Below are positions 1 to 9,519 of a stretch of DNA of 64,000 bases, piece after piece; the first letter of the stretch is position 1; the number at the start of each line of letters is the position of its first letter. The position numbers and the translations under genes are program-made. The notes below the pieces were generated by a model. The model was not told the DNA's origin. It saw nothing but the letters and a program-made list of their open reading frames with translations, and made no database searches. Source of the stretch: Methanobacteriota archaeon. GTDB taxonomy: Archaea; Thermoplasmatota; Poseidoniia; Poseidoniales; Thalassarchaeaceae. The stretch spans positions 121,991-185,990 of the forward strand of contig JABIGF010000002.1 in NCBI GenBank assembly GCA_018650285.1, read 5' to 3'.

Positions 1-2
1 TC

Positions 3-206
3 AAAGGCCTTTTTTCAGATTCAAGTGACGAAAATAAATTATTGCAACTTGCAGCATGCAATACAATTGAATTACATGCCACAAAAAAGACTTGGAATAC
101 TATTCTCTGGCTTCTTGTTAACAATCTGAAAAGAGACGGGAAACCAATGCTGTCTGGAAAGGAGCTTGGAGAACTGTGTGCTCGGCTCCCAATAGACTTC
201 CACTGA
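3..206 (+). CDS. C-terminal end of an unidentified protein (5' end outside window)
   Basis: One plus-strand frame is open from the left edge to a TGA at 204-206 and encodes about 67 residues. The composition looks like a real protein end: an acidic SDSSDENK stretch, an amphipathic LLQLAACNTIELHA segment, then TWNTILWLLVNNLKRDGKPMLS and a charged tail ending in RLPIDFH. The other two plus frames have stops. It is convergent with the next gene, whose stop lies 69 bases away. The family is not recognisable from this fragment. That it is coding is inferred from the open frame and composition only. Confidence 0.5.
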   Translation, partial: KGLFSDSSDENKLLQLAACNTIELHATKKTWNTILWLLVNNLKRDGKPMLSGKELGELCARLPIDFH

Positions 207-274
207 AACATACCCTTTGAATCATTTTGAACGCGTCGGTACCCAATGCTTCATGGGACTACTCTTGAAACAGC

Positions 275-2710
275 TTACTCACGATTCTTCGCTTCCCACC
301 ATTGATGACCATAGTAAGTCCACTGTTCAGTTGTCCACCCAGCAGGTAGCCCGCCTTCAGGCAAAGGAGGGGCTTCAGCAGGCAATTCGGTTGTTGTAGC
401 CACCGGCTCAGGTTCTGGTTGCTCTTCTACGGCCTTTGGCTCAGGCTCTGGCTCTGGCTCAGGTTCTGCATCTGGTTCTGCTTCCACATCTGATGATGCC
501 TCATCATCTGAAAATTTACTTGCATCAGGAACTGCAGATGGTTTTTCAATATCTTCATCCAAATCCCATAATTGCTCTTCTGAGACGCCATCACCAAGGC
601 GTTCACCTTCCCATCCTTTCTCATCCGTAATACCGCCACGTGATTCGAATTTTTCACCCTCTTCCCAGGCCTGCAATTCTTTTGTAGCATCCTGATGGGT
701 GTACTGGGCATCTAGAGAACGTTTTGACAACGATGAACGGACTAGTCCAACTAATCCCCATGTCGCCAAAATTCCAGCAATTAATAAAACACCAATTCCG
801 CCACCATAAAACATGAATTGTTTGATGAGTTTTGTACGTTTTTCACTGGCAGATAATGTTTCCTTTCCGTCATTATTGTCAACGGGGACATATACTGCTT
901 CGCAATTTGTGTAATCTGTTGGATATTTGTTACAATACTGCTCAACTGTGTTTACTGTTGGATCTAAATCATCCCAATCAGCATTATCACCTACGCCGTC
1001 TCGGTCACTATCAACCCACTCGCTCTTGTTATTTGACCAGTCAGTTAATCCATCTTGTTCACCACTATCTTCGTAGCCATCTCCATCTGTGTCAATACAA
1101 CCAAAGCGCTGTATTGTTACATACTTATTTTGCTCTGTGTCAAAGTAAATTCCACGCGTACTATTACCCCATTCAGCAGGGCACCAATCAGGATTGTTGC
1201 CACTTAGATTATCGCCATAATTGTCCCCATCAGTATCGCACCATTGGGTAGCATCTTGAGCATAAGCATCAGAACCATCTGGATTTACTGCAGAACATTC
1301 AACATCATCCCCTAATGTATCACTATAACCGTCTTTATCTGAATCGGGACAACCATTCCTATCCTTGTATGAATTACCAGCAGAAGCGGGGCAATCATCA
1401 GGATTAGTGCCATTTGGATTATCCCCTAGTTGGTCACCATCACTATCAATCCACTGCGATGCGTCATTTGGAAACTCATCGCCATCTAGGCCAAGAGAAT
1501 TATCACCGTATCCGTCGCCGTCACTATCTTGAAATTGGTCTGGATTAAGAGGGAATAAATCACCGTTTACCCCATCTGGATTATCTCCACGGCCATCACC
1601 ATCTGTGTCCAACCACTGAGTAGAATCGTGAGGATATTTATCAGGATTATTTCCTAATTGATTATCACCAAATCCGTCACCATCGGTATCTATCTGTTGA
1701 GTGTCATCATTTGGAAATGCATCAACAGCATCAACAATTCCATCGGAATCGCTATCTGAATCAAACATTAAAATATCTGATTTATCAGAAAAAGATGCGA
1801 GTACGAAAAATGATGAGTCTTGGCCGATTTTTACTCCAACAACTTCCCCAAGAGATGAGAAGGTTGCAGTCTCAGAAAGATCTGTGCCATTCAATATTGT
1901 TAGATGACCATTGTGTGTCCCAACAATCAAATTGCCTTCAGGAGTCTCCTGTAATGTTCTAATAATGCCTCCACTTGACAAGAAAATATCACCGGTTTTC
2001 TGCCAATCAGAAGTTGAATAGGTAATTAATTGACCATTTATTGAAGTCGTAACTAATGTTCCGCCATCGTCGATTAGGTATAGTCCAGAAACATCACTTT
2101 GTATATCCATCATCTCTGTAATTTTTGTTCCATTTGCAGCAGAAATACGAACTACCAAATCTCTACCACCTGTAACAATACCACCGTCCGGCATACCAAG
2201 AATTGCAGTTATTTTGATTAGGTGTGCCTCTGTTGTGATGCCGGTTGCTGCAGTGTCATCATACTCTGCCCCGTAGCGATATGTTCTATCAGCAGCCCAT
2301 AAATCACCATCGCCGTCCCAGCCTACTGCTTGTGCTCCTCCTGAAAGAGTTAGTGAATAGAGAAAACTATGGAACTCAGTGGAAATTATCTGAACACCTG
2401 AATCAGTTGCCAAAGCAAGTCTGTGTTGTGAGTTATCAATAGCCCCACCATTGATGGACATATTTAGAGAATAATTCCAAGATTCCGTAACTGTCCCATC
2501 GTTTTTTACATCAAAGGCCGTTACTTTCCCTGTCTCATTTACTACAACTGTAAGGCCGTCATAAGTTTCCCACATTCCAATTGAACGACTATCAAATTCA
2601 ACAATTGAACCTGCATTAGCCAAGGTCACTGCAGAAACTGTTGATGCTGCAAGCAATGGAAATATCATGCCAACAAATAAAATTGTTGAAAGCCAAATCG
2701 AGCGCCGCAT
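275..2710 (-). CDS. Membrane-anchored surface protein with beta-propeller-like region and thrombospondin-3-like Ca-binding repeats
   Basis: About 811 residues. The N-terminus (MRRSIWLSTILFVG...) is a clear signal peptide; I chose the ATG at 2710 because AAGGA lies just upstream, although the frame extends to a GTG at 2782. Residues about 30-310 look like WD/PQQ-type propeller repeats (DGDLWAADRT, GTHNGHLTILNGTD). Residues about 316-580 hold roughly nine DxDGDGxGD repeats of the thrombospondin type 3 or calcium-binding kind, spaced about 30-35 residues apart. One transmembrane helix lies near 632-655. The cytoplasmic tail is acidic with EP repeats and ends in a W/Y-rich segment (PAGWTTEQWTYYGHQWW). 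A large extracellular domain with a small cytoplasmic tail is expected. Substrate unknown. It lies 85 bases downstream of the coiled-coil gene and may be co-transcribed with it. Confidence 0.8.
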   Translation of the reverse strand: MRRSIWLSTILFVGMIFPLLAASTVSAVTLANAGSIVEFDSRSIGMWETYDGLTVVVNETGKVTAFDVKNDGTVTESWNYSLNMSINGGAIDNSQHRLALATDSGVQIISTEFHSFLYSLTLSGGAQAVGWDGDGDLWAADRTYRYGAEYDDTAATGITTEAHLIKITAILGMPDGGIVTGGRDLVVRISAANGTKITEMMDIQSDVSGLYLIDDGGTLVTTSINGQLITYSTSDWQKTGDIFLSSGGIIRTLQETPEGNLIVGTHNGHLTILNGTDLSETATFSSLGEVVGVKIGQDSSFFVLASFSDKSDILMFDSDSDSDGIVDAVDAFPNDDTQQIDTDGDGFGDNQLGNNPDKYPHDSTQWLDTDGDGRGDNPDGVNGDLFPLNPDQFQDSDGDGYGDNSLGLDGDEFPNDASQWIDSDGDQLGDNPNGTNPDDCPASAGNSYKDRNGCPDSDKDGYSDTLGDDVECSAVNPDGSDAYAQDATQWCDTDGDNYGDNLSGNNPDWCPAEWGNSTRGIYFDTEQNKYVTIQRFGCIDTDGDGYEDSGEQDGLTDWSNNKSEWVDSDRDGVGDNADWDDLDPTVNTVEQYCNKYPTDYTNCEAVYVPVDNNDGKETLSASEKRTKLIKQFMFYGGGIGVLLIAGILATWGLVGLVRSSLSKRSLDAQYTHQDATKELQAWEEGEKFESRGGITDEKGWEGERLGDGVSEEQLWDLDEDIEKPSAVPDASKFSDDEASSDVEAEPDAEPEPEPEPEPKAVEEQPEPEPVATTTELPAEAPPLPEGGLPAGWTTEQWTYYGHQWWEAKNRE

Positions 2711-2795
2711 GAATCCTTGAAAGGCGCTCCACCTTTGAATGCGGTGGTGCGCTGATTTTGTGATGATTTGCTTAGCCGACACAAAAGCGTGTGCA

Positions 2796-5411
2796 TCATT
2801 CTTCTTCTTCAGCTGTTGATGACTGCGGTGTCAATGTTGCTTTAACTGGAGTCAGCGTTGCTTTCGTGGCAATTGATGTTGGCGTCAATATACTTGTCTT
2901 GACTGGACTTATTGTTGCTGTCTCTGATTTGCGAGGTTGAAGTATTGGACGGTGCACAGGTTTTAGAACCTCAATTTCAGGTTCATCAGCCACTTCTCTT
3001 TCAGGAGTATCCAATGGTTCGCCACCAATCCGTTCACGGACTAGACGACCACCGCCTGGTGGGCCACGCTTTGGCGCATCAGTTTCAGTTACAAATCTAC
3101 CACCGCCTGGCGGGCCACGCTTTGGTGTGACTGGCTCATCAACTGCAATCTTCTCTTTAACCAAATCAAGAAGAGATGTTTCATCATCGGAATCCCAATC
3201 ATCATCGTCGTCTTCTTCAACAGTTTCTTTGAGTGCAGGGAATACTTCAGATGCTGCCTTGAGTGTTTTCGTTTCAGTACTACTCTGAGCATCCATCTCT
3301 GCTTCAGCAATATCGCTGAGTGATGAGGTTTTCACAGAAGATTCGCCTTCAACCTTCAATGGTGGACGGACCGGAGCAAGTCGCTCTGCCATAGTTGAAC
3401 CTGCGGTTGGACGTGGGATGGAAGTTGCAGCGGCCCCTAAACCTGGCTTTGGAGTGATTGTTGGTGCTGGTGTCTGACCGATTGGAGCGCGTGCTGGAGC
3501 TAAACGACCTCCACCTGGCTGCAGAGCTGGTGCTGAAGTTGCTGCTGCTCCGCCAAGAAGGCTTGACTTCGGTTGACCAAGACGTCCTCCACCAACTAAG
3601 CCACCAGGACGTGCTGCGGTTTCTGGCATCTGACCTTGAGCACCACTGAGTGCACCCATCCAACGCTGACGACGGTCAAGAACGCTATCTTGTTTCTCAA
3701 GATTTTCAGCTTCATCCTCTAACTGCTTGAGACGTACTTCTTCTTCCATATCTTCATCAGATACGAGATTGCGCTCAAGTTGTCCACGAATCTTTTCTTC
3801 AGCGACCTGTTTGAATTCCTCTGAACGCTGTTCAAGAGTTGTGAGTCTCTCACGAATTTCTGCCCGCTTGACTGCAAGTTGAGCTTCAATTTCTGCACGG
3901 ATTTCTGATTCACGGCGACGAACTTCAATGAGAGCCTTGTTGCGCATAATTTCTTCACGCTTTGCAAGTTGGCGCTCTAGTTGATCGGTTACTTCGACCT
4001 CCTTGCGAGAACGGAACTCGCGTAGACGTGTTTCCATTTCTACTTCTAATTCCATAGCAGTCTCTTGTTTTAAGAGATCAAGAGATGTTTCTTGAGATAT
4101 CTTTTCATTACGCACCCGTGCATCAATTTCCGCCATTATCTGGCGTTGAACAGCAGATTCCTTTGACCTATATTCTTGTTCAAGTTGGTCAATCCACTCC
4201 TGCTTTCGGGATTCAAAGGTGGATGACAGTTGCTGTCTAAGTTCAATCTCCCTATCGTGGCGGAATCGAGCAAGACGACTTGAAATTTCACCTTCACGTG
4301 CGCGACGATAATTATCAAACTCATTTTCCATACGGTCTTGGAGTAATTCTTCCAATTCCAAATTCAGGGATTGTTCAATCTCATCTATTGATTGACTGAA
4401 TGTTAGGTCATAGCGCTCACGTAGTCTTTGCTTGCGCTCTGCAATGCGCTCACCATATTGTTGTTGAAGTTCATTCAAGATTGAAGTTCTCACTTCATCA
4501 CGCTTTCGAGCCACCGCTAATTCCAAATCTTGCTGCATTCTCTCTTCTAATTTTTCTGTTTCAGAAGTTAAACGCTGCTCAAGTTCCGTTTGAAGATTCT
4601 TAGCGATTTCCTCTTCCATTCTGTGAGCACGATGTTCGTACTCACTTCGCAAGCGTGCCTCGCGGGCGCGTAGACGAGAGCGTAATTGTCCTTCTAAACG
4701 ACGGCGAATTCCATCTCGAAGTTGAATCTCTCTCTCTGCTAGACGTGACTGCTGTTCTGAAACAATAATTTCAGATTGGCGTTCTTCTTCTGACTTGAGC
4801 TGGCCTTCCATCTCGCTCTTCAAGTCAGTTTCGAGTTTGCTTAGTTGTTCTTGGAATGCTTGAGTTGCTTCAATTTCCATTTTTTCCTGGAGGAAGGCTC
4901 TGCGACGGTCAAATTCTTGATTCATATCGTCTGACAACTGTGTGTGAATTTGTTCTCGGCTTGTTGAAAGACGGCGTTCACGTTCTACTTCCAGTTGCTC
5001 ACGCAGAGAAAGTTCTTCACGCTCTAAACGCATATCCATCTCTTCACGGAGAATTTCTTCTTCACGACTAAGTGCATCTTTCTCTAAACGCGACAATTCT
5101 GTTTCCATTTCTGAACGCATTTCTGATTCAAGATTTGAAAGAATTGATTGATGTTCCATTGAAAGAGCGCGGCCCATAGCGCCCTTCGCTGTTGAAAGAC
5201 GCTCTGCCTGATCCTTCAACCTAAGACGGCGTTCTCTTGAAAGATTTTGACGAAGACCCTCTTCTGCATTCAAATTTGATGAGATTTGGCCTGCTTTTTC
5301 AGCCGATGGGGAGCCTGCATTTGTTATTTGATGACGTATATCAGCAAGAGAATGGTCGTTTCCACCAACAATCTGCTTCTTCAATTCTGCTAACTTCGCT
5401 TCTGATTTCAT
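2796..5411 (-). CDS. Long coiled-coil protein with Gly/Pro-rich C-terminal region
   Basis: 871 residues with no signal peptide or membrane segment, so probably cytoplasmic. Residues about 30-600 are almost entirely charged heptad sequence rich in Arg, Glu, Leu and Gln, as expected for a very long alpha-helical coiled coil. The remainder is low complexity: GGGRL motifs, TPAP stretches, two copies of KRGPPGGGRxV, a DDDDDWDSDD acidic block, and a final series of TLTPVKATLTP-like repeats before an EEEE end. The ATG at 5411 opens the frame. Such architecture is typical of structural or scaffold proteins, and no enzymatic motif is visible. The downstream membrane protein is on the same strand, which suggests a functional pair. 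Function is inference. Confidence 0.8.
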   Translation of the reverse strand: MKSEAKLAELKKQIVGGNDHSLADIRHQITNAGSPSAEKAGQISSNLNAEEGLRQNLSRERRLRLKDQAERLSTAKGAMGRALSMEHQSILSNLESEMRSEMETELSRLEKDALSREEEILREEMDMRLEREELSLREQLEVERERRLSTSREQIHTQLSDDMNQEFDRRRAFLQEKMEIEATQAFQEQLSKLETDLKSEMEGQLKSEEERQSEIIVSEQQSRLAEREIQLRDGIRRRLEGQLRSRLRAREARLRSEYEHRAHRMEEEIAKNLQTELEQRLTSETEKLEERMQQDLELAVARKRDEVRTSILNELQQQYGERIAERKQRLRERYDLTFSQSIDEIEQSLNLELEELLQDRMENEFDNYRRAREGEISSRLARFRHDREIELRQQLSSTFESRKQEWIDQLEQEYRSKESAVQRQIMAEIDARVRNEKISQETSLDLLKQETAMELEVEMETRLREFRSRKEVEVTDQLERQLAKREEIMRNKALIEVRRRESEIRAEIEAQLAVKRAEIRERLTTLEQRSEEFKQVAEEKIRGQLERNLVSDEDMEEEVRLKQLEDEAENLEKQDSVLDRRQRWMGALSGAQGQMPETAARPGGLVGGGRLGQPKSSLLGGAAATSAPALQPGGGRLAPARAPIGQTPAPTITPKPGLGAAATSIPRPTAGSTMAERLAPVRPPLKVEGESSVKTSSLSDIAEAEMDAQSSTETKTLKAASEVFPALKETVEEDDDDDWDSDDETSLLDLVKEKIAVDEPVTPKRGPPGGGRFVTETDAPKRGPPGGGRLVRERIGGEPLDTPEREVADEPEIEVLKPVHRPILQPRKSETATISPVKTSILTPTSIATKATLTPVKATLTPQSSTAEEEE

Positions 5412-5550
5412 CAGGGTCCCATCCCCTGGAGCACTACACTCCTAGAACAATCCTCCCCTTCTCATCCTATTTGAGTGAGGGGGGTGAGATTATCCGTCAA
5501 ATGGCGTTTATTGCACCTTGCAGACTATCGCCTAATCAATGATTTCATTT

Positions 5551-5967
5551 TCAGAATGTTACCTTGAAAGCATCTTCACAAGCAGGGCATGTAATTTGTC
5601 TTGAACCAGGTCTAGGTTTGAGTCGAAGACGGCGTTCACAAGATGGACAAGCAATCTCAACTTTGACTACTTTTGATTTCACAACTATCTCACCACTACA
5701 AGATGAGCAAGCAACTATGGCAGGCCTTTCACGTACACCACATACGAGAACTTTGGAACAATTTGGGCAAGCAAACCTCTCATTAGCCCACTCTTTTCGA
5801 GTCGGTTCGTGCTCAATATTAGCCACTGCCCCGCATAAAGCACAGGTTTTCATCCCTAGACCTAAAGGCAACATTCCATCGCAATTAGGACAATTTATCA
5901 ATGGAGGAGCAACATCAGAATCTACTTCCAAAGGACCTGATTCAACCTCTACATCTTCATCAGTCAA
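5551..5967 (-). CDS. Triple zinc-ribbon protein
   Basis: 138 residues. After an acidic N-terminus come six CxxC pairs arranged as three four-cysteine zinc ribbons: CPNC/CALC, CPNC/CSSC and CPSC/CPAC, each with knuckles about 15-25 residues apart. The chosen TTG start at 5967 is preceded by GAGGTGA at good spacing. It begins 9 bases after the stop of the winged-helix gene, so the two are probably one operon. Zinc ribbons of this kind mediate protein-protein or nucleic-acid contacts; the specific partner is unknown. Confidence 0.8.
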   Translation of the reverse strand: MTDEDVEVESGPLEVDSDVAPPLINCPNCDGMLPLGLGMKTCALCGAVANIEHEPTRKEWANERFACPNCSKVLVCGVRERPAIVACSSCSGEIVVKSKVVKVEIACPSCERRLRLKPRPGSRQITCPACEDAFKVTF

Positions 5968-5976
5968 TGAATCACC

Positions 5977-6450
5977 TCAGTTACGTGGTTTTCCGATTAT
6001 CAAGATTCCACTAGGCGTGAAAGTAAATGGTAAGTCAAGAGAGACTCCCCATTCATCGGCAGCATCTTCTAGCATCTTTTTGGCAGCAATTGCATCTCTT
6101 GCTGAACCGTCAATTCCAACCCAATGAACATCTGCACCTCTACGAATTAATGCTGCGATTTCATCTGGCAGGCCTGAAAGATCAGGTTGAGATATGTCTG
6201 ATGGAGTATCGAGGCTAATCGGTCCAGTCAACCGCCACCAACGTGCTCTCCCTTCATCGCGGTGATTCTCAATAATACCAGAGTTTGTTAATTGTTTGAG
6301 ATGATGATAGAGATGATATCGAGTAACTCCAATGGCCTCTTGAATCTGAACTGTGGACTTTTCATCTACTCCAATTAAGGTTTCAACAATACCCCTTCTA
6401 GTCTCGTGTGCAAGAGCAACTTGTATTGGGTCTCCACGAATTTTTCCCAT
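5977..6450 (-). CDS. Winged-helix transcriptional regulator (ArsR-like)
   Basis: 157 residues from the ATG at 6450, which has GGAGGG upstream; the longer frame begins at 6480. Residues about 10-75 form a winged helix of the ArsR type: HETRRGIVETLIG, then the recognition helix region TRYHLYHHLKQLTNSGIIENH and a wing ending RARWWRLTGP. The C-terminal half (DEIAALIRRGADVHWVGIDG...) has no cysteine or histidine cluster of classical metal sensors and may be a dimerisation or ligand domain. It lies between the P1B metal ATPase (upstream, same strand, 57-base gap) and the zinc-ribbon gene. Regulation of the ATPase is plausible but unproven. Confidence 0.8.
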   Translation of the reverse strand: MGKIRGDPIQVALAHETRRGIVETLIGVDEKSTVQIQEAIGVTRYHLYHHLKQLTNSGIIENHRDEGRARWWRLTGPISLDTPSDISQPDLSGLPDEIAALIRRGADVHWVGIDGSARDAIAAKKMLEDAADEWGVSLDLPFTFTPSGILIIGKPRN

Positions 6451-6507
6451 TTCAAATCCCTCCTCGCTGAACTCTAGCACTTGGCACTACAATATAACAA
6501 GTTACTT

Positions 6508-9213
6508 TCACCCACTGTTTCCAACCATCATAATTTTGAGTGATTTCCATGCATTAATACAATCTTCTCCAAGTTGTTTGAATAATTTACCAAGCATCCC
6601 AAATCTACTCATGCCTTCATCGGCCAACCATATTCCATTGAGTAATGTGATCAAAGCACTTGCCTCGTGCACAAAAACACCCAATGCTAAACTTGAATGC
6701 CAACGGTCAACAACAGAAATAACCAACAAAATAGTAACAATGAATGATATAGCTAAGTTGATTTGAACGATTAAACGTGTCTTCTTTGATAATTTGATTA
6801 AACGTGAAAGTATTCGTGGGTCTTGAGATGGAATTAAGACATCAGCGGCTTCAAGATTCACGCTCTCCCCACTTCCTACTGCAACACCAACATCTGCGAT
6901 TGCTAATGCTGCTGCATCATTAAAACCGTCACCAGCCATCATAGTGCATAACGCTTGACTGCGGCGCTGCACCCATATTGCTTTGCCGTCAGGATCAATA
7001 TCACCTCGACAATATGACGGGTTAATTCCTAGTTGCTTACCAAGTGCTTCTACTGCGGGCTGTGAATCCCCAGAAAGTAACTCAACTGCAATACCAAGGT
7101 CGACCAATTCATTGACAAGTTCTTTTGCTCCATCACGAAGATCGTCGTTATTGAATGTGAATAGGGCTAGAGCGGATTTGCTCTTTGATAGAATTGCTAT
7201 ACCAAGACCATTCAAACGAGCAGTATCTGCTGCTTTAATTAGCGATTCAGAGATTACTACGCCTTCATTAGTCAACCAATCTTGACTACCCAATCTAACA
7301 ACTGAACGGCCCACTTTTCCACTTACGCCTGCGGATTCATCGGAAATTGATTTGACATCAGCAGCATCTGCTGATTCACTTGCTGCCGCTAACAATATTG
7401 TTGCAGCGTATGGATGATTACTACGAGATTCCAATCCTGCAGCAAGAGAAAGGGCTTCCTCCATCACTATGCCGTCTGCAAGAACTAGAGAATCTAAACG
7501 TGGGTGGCCGCTTGTTAAAGTGCCTGTTTTGTCTAGTAATACAAGGTCAACTCTTGCAGTTCTCTCCAATACATCTCCGCCGCGCGCGATTACTCCGTGA
7601 TGAGCTGCATTAGACAAAGCGGTTGCATGTGGTATGGGTGCGGCCAATAATAGAGCACAGGGGCAAGCAACAACCCAAAGAAGCAACATCATAATCCAAT
7701 CACCAAATACCAATGCTGCAAGAAGGCCACCAATGAGAACTGATGGAACCCAAAACTTAGTGAACAATTCTACTGACGACTGTAATCTTGGTGGCTGGTC
7801 ACGATAAGCATGTACTCTTTCTATCAAACTAGATAGAGCAGTATTATCCCCTACTGCTGAAACTTCAATGAGAACTGGCCCACGTAGCAATACTAATCCG
7901 GCCTCAATAAAATCTCCTACTTCAACTCGAATTGGCACACTTTCTCCTGTCAACGGTGCCCGGTCAATTTGACCGATTCCCTCTGTAATAATACCATCCA
8001 CCGGAATTAATTCCCCACTTCTAACTTCTACAAGGTCACCAACATTGACAAGGTCAATTGGTATTTCCTGTGGGACCGGACGAGACGGTTCTAAAGACGA
8101 AATTGGTGAAAGACCTGTACTGAAAGTTGTTGTAGAAATATTACTCAAACGAGGATTTTCTCCTGAAACAACCCTAGCAACTCTAGGTAATCGGTCAAGT
8201 CCACCTTGCATCGCTTCTCTCGCCCTTATCAATGCTGAAGATTCAAGATGCCCGCTTACAGATTCAAGCAAAACAACCATCAACGCCTCTGGCCAATGCT
8301 GAAGAAGAGAGGCACCAACTACTGCCAAAGTAGTGAGTATTTGGAATCCAAGGACACGGTTACGAATACTTGCAACTGCTTCTTTAAACATCCTAAAACC
8401 ACCCACAATTGTACCTGTGAGGCCAAGTAAAGTGATGAATAGAACGGGAGCTGCTGCTAATTCAAGAAGAATCACAACAGGTAGTAAGAGTAAGGCAAGC
8501 GAAGCGCCAATCAACCGTTGTTGTTCAGGGTTCAAGCCAGTTGCTTCACCCTTGACCAATTCAAGAGGCTTACCTGTCATTCTCTCTAATGCCAATTCAT
8601 GTTCTATTCTAGTAGAAACTTCAATTGAGGGTGGACGACGAATAAGAATTGAAGAATTTTGAAATCTAACATCTAGAACGCCAGGGGCTGAGAGAATAAG
8701 ACGCTTCAATCCATTCTGATCACAATTTTGACGCTGTAATACTGATTCTATCGACACACCAGAGAGATGCATCCAATCAACATCAGGTTCATGACCAAGG
8801 CTTGAAAGAATGCGGTTTGCTTCAGCAAGGTCTCCTTTAGCCAAATCTATTTCAATATTGACAAGCCCATCAGCGTATGTTATTGAACAAGATGTTATTG
8901 CTGGATGTTTGTTTGTAGCCGAGGTCGCCTTCATAGCACAATCTGGGCAATCCATGCCTCTTATTGGCCATTGAAATGTATGTATGCCATCTGTAATTAA
9001 TTCCGCAGAATATGGTTCATCATCAGTTGGAAGAGGGGGTGTTTTAGATAGAACAATTGGCTTGTTAATCGTGATTACATCTAATTTTTCAATTTCATCA
9101 TCACAACCACAAGATGTGTCAGAACAAGATTCCGCCTGTGTAGCAGTTGGTAATTCATCCTCTTCACCATCAAGAAAGATGAATCCCTCCGATTCATCAT
9201 CTCGCTTGGGCAT
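6508..9213 (-). CDS. P1B-type heavy-metal-transporting ATPase
   Basis: 901 residues from the ATG at 9213 (a frame extension to 9306 encodes an unconvincing N-terminus). It pumps transition-metal ions across the cytoplasmic membrane at the expense of ATP. The N-terminal part has a CSDTSCGC cluster and a heavy-metal-associated domain with GMDCPDC (Cys89, Cys92). The membrane metal site is CPC (Cys517-Cys519). The phosphorylation motif is DKTGT (Asp561), and the hinge is GDGFND. The last membrane helices contain VFVHEASALITLLNG where Zn/Cd pumps usually have a DTG-type segment and Co pumps HEGGT. Substrate (Zn, Cd, Co or Cu) therefore cannot be fixed. The winged-helix regulator follows it on the same strand. 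Confidence 0.93.
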   Translation of the reverse strand: MPKRDDESEGFIFLDGEEDELPTATQAESCSDTSCGCDDEIEKLDVITINKPIVLSKTPPLPTDDEPYSAELITDGIHTFQWPIRGMDCPDCAMKATSATNKHPAITSCSITYADGLVNIEIDLAKGDLAEANRILSSLGHEPDVDWMHLSGVSIESVLQRQNCDQNGLKRLILSAPGVLDVRFQNSSILIRRPPSIEVSTRIEHELALERMTGKPLELVKGEATGLNPEQQRLIGASLALLLLPVVILLELAAAPVLFITLLGLTGTIVGGFRMFKEAVASIRNRVLGFQILTTLAVVGASLLQHWPEALMVVLLESVSGHLESSALIRAREAMQGGLDRLPRVARVVSGENPRLSNISTTTFSTGLSPISSLEPSRPVPQEIPIDLVNVGDLVEVRSGELIPVDGIITEGIGQIDRAPLTGESVPIRVEVGDFIEAGLVLLRGPVLIEVSAVGDNTALSSLIERVHAYRDQPPRLQSSVELFTKFWVPSVLIGGLLAALVFGDWIMMLLLWVVACPCALLLAAPIPHATALSNAAHHGVIARGGDVLERTARVDLVLLDKTGTLTSGHPRLDSLVLADGIVMEEALSLAAGLESRSNHPYAATILLAAASESADAADVKSISDESAGVSGKVGRSVVRLGSQDWLTNEGVVISESLIKAADTARLNGLGIAILSKSKSALALFTFNNDDLRDGAKELVNELVDLGIAVELLSGDSQPAVEALGKQLGINPSYCRGDIDPDGKAIWVQRRSQALCTMMAGDGFNDAAALAIADVGVAVGSGESVNLEAADVLIPSQDPRILSRLIKLSKKTRLIVQINLAISFIVTILLVISVVDRWHSSLALGVFVHEASALITLLNGIWLADEGMSRFGMLGKLFKQLGEDCINAWKSLKIMMVGNSG

Positions 9214-9409
9214 GATGAGACCTATTGCCTCCCCCGTTTGAATGTGACTACTAATCGCACGAAATATTAGTGGCCGGACATTCAATTGAAAAAAACGATT
9301 TATCAATTGGTAAATTAAACAATAATGTTGTCAATTATTCAATCCGGCCTCGTCTTCTGCATCATTTATTTTCATTTTCCAAGACAAATGAATGATGATG
9401 GATTTTTGG

Positions 9410-9491
9410 TGCAGGGAGCAGGATTCGAACCTGCGAAGCACTAAGCAGTGGATCTTGAGCCCACCCCCTTTGACCGCTCGGGTACCCCTGC
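9410..9491 (-). tRNA. tRNA-Leu (anticodon CAA)
   Basis: Reading the minus strand, GCAGGGG (from 9491) pairs with TCCCTGC before the discriminator A at 9410. The D arm is CCCGAGCGG..., the anticodon stem GTGGG/TCCAC closes a CTCAAGA loop giving anticodon CAA. A class II variable arm and a T arm GCAGG-TTCGAAT-CCTGC follow. CCA is encoded at 9407-9409. No intron is seen. It lies between the P1B ATPase and the 2097-residue surface protein. The 196 bases between it and the ATPase start hold no gene that I can support. Confidence 0.95.
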
Positions 9492-9519
9492 GCTGACATT
9501 GGGTGAACGCTTCCCTTTG

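Noticed and set aside
427-711. Gln/Ser-rich reading frame within the tail of the Ca-repeat protein gene
   Set aside because: It is a frame-shifted reading of the EP-repeat coding sequence.
3349-5071. Several open frames opposite or out of frame with the coiled-coil gene
   Set aside because: Low-complexity heptad coding produces open shadow frames; none has a domain, signal or spaced start.
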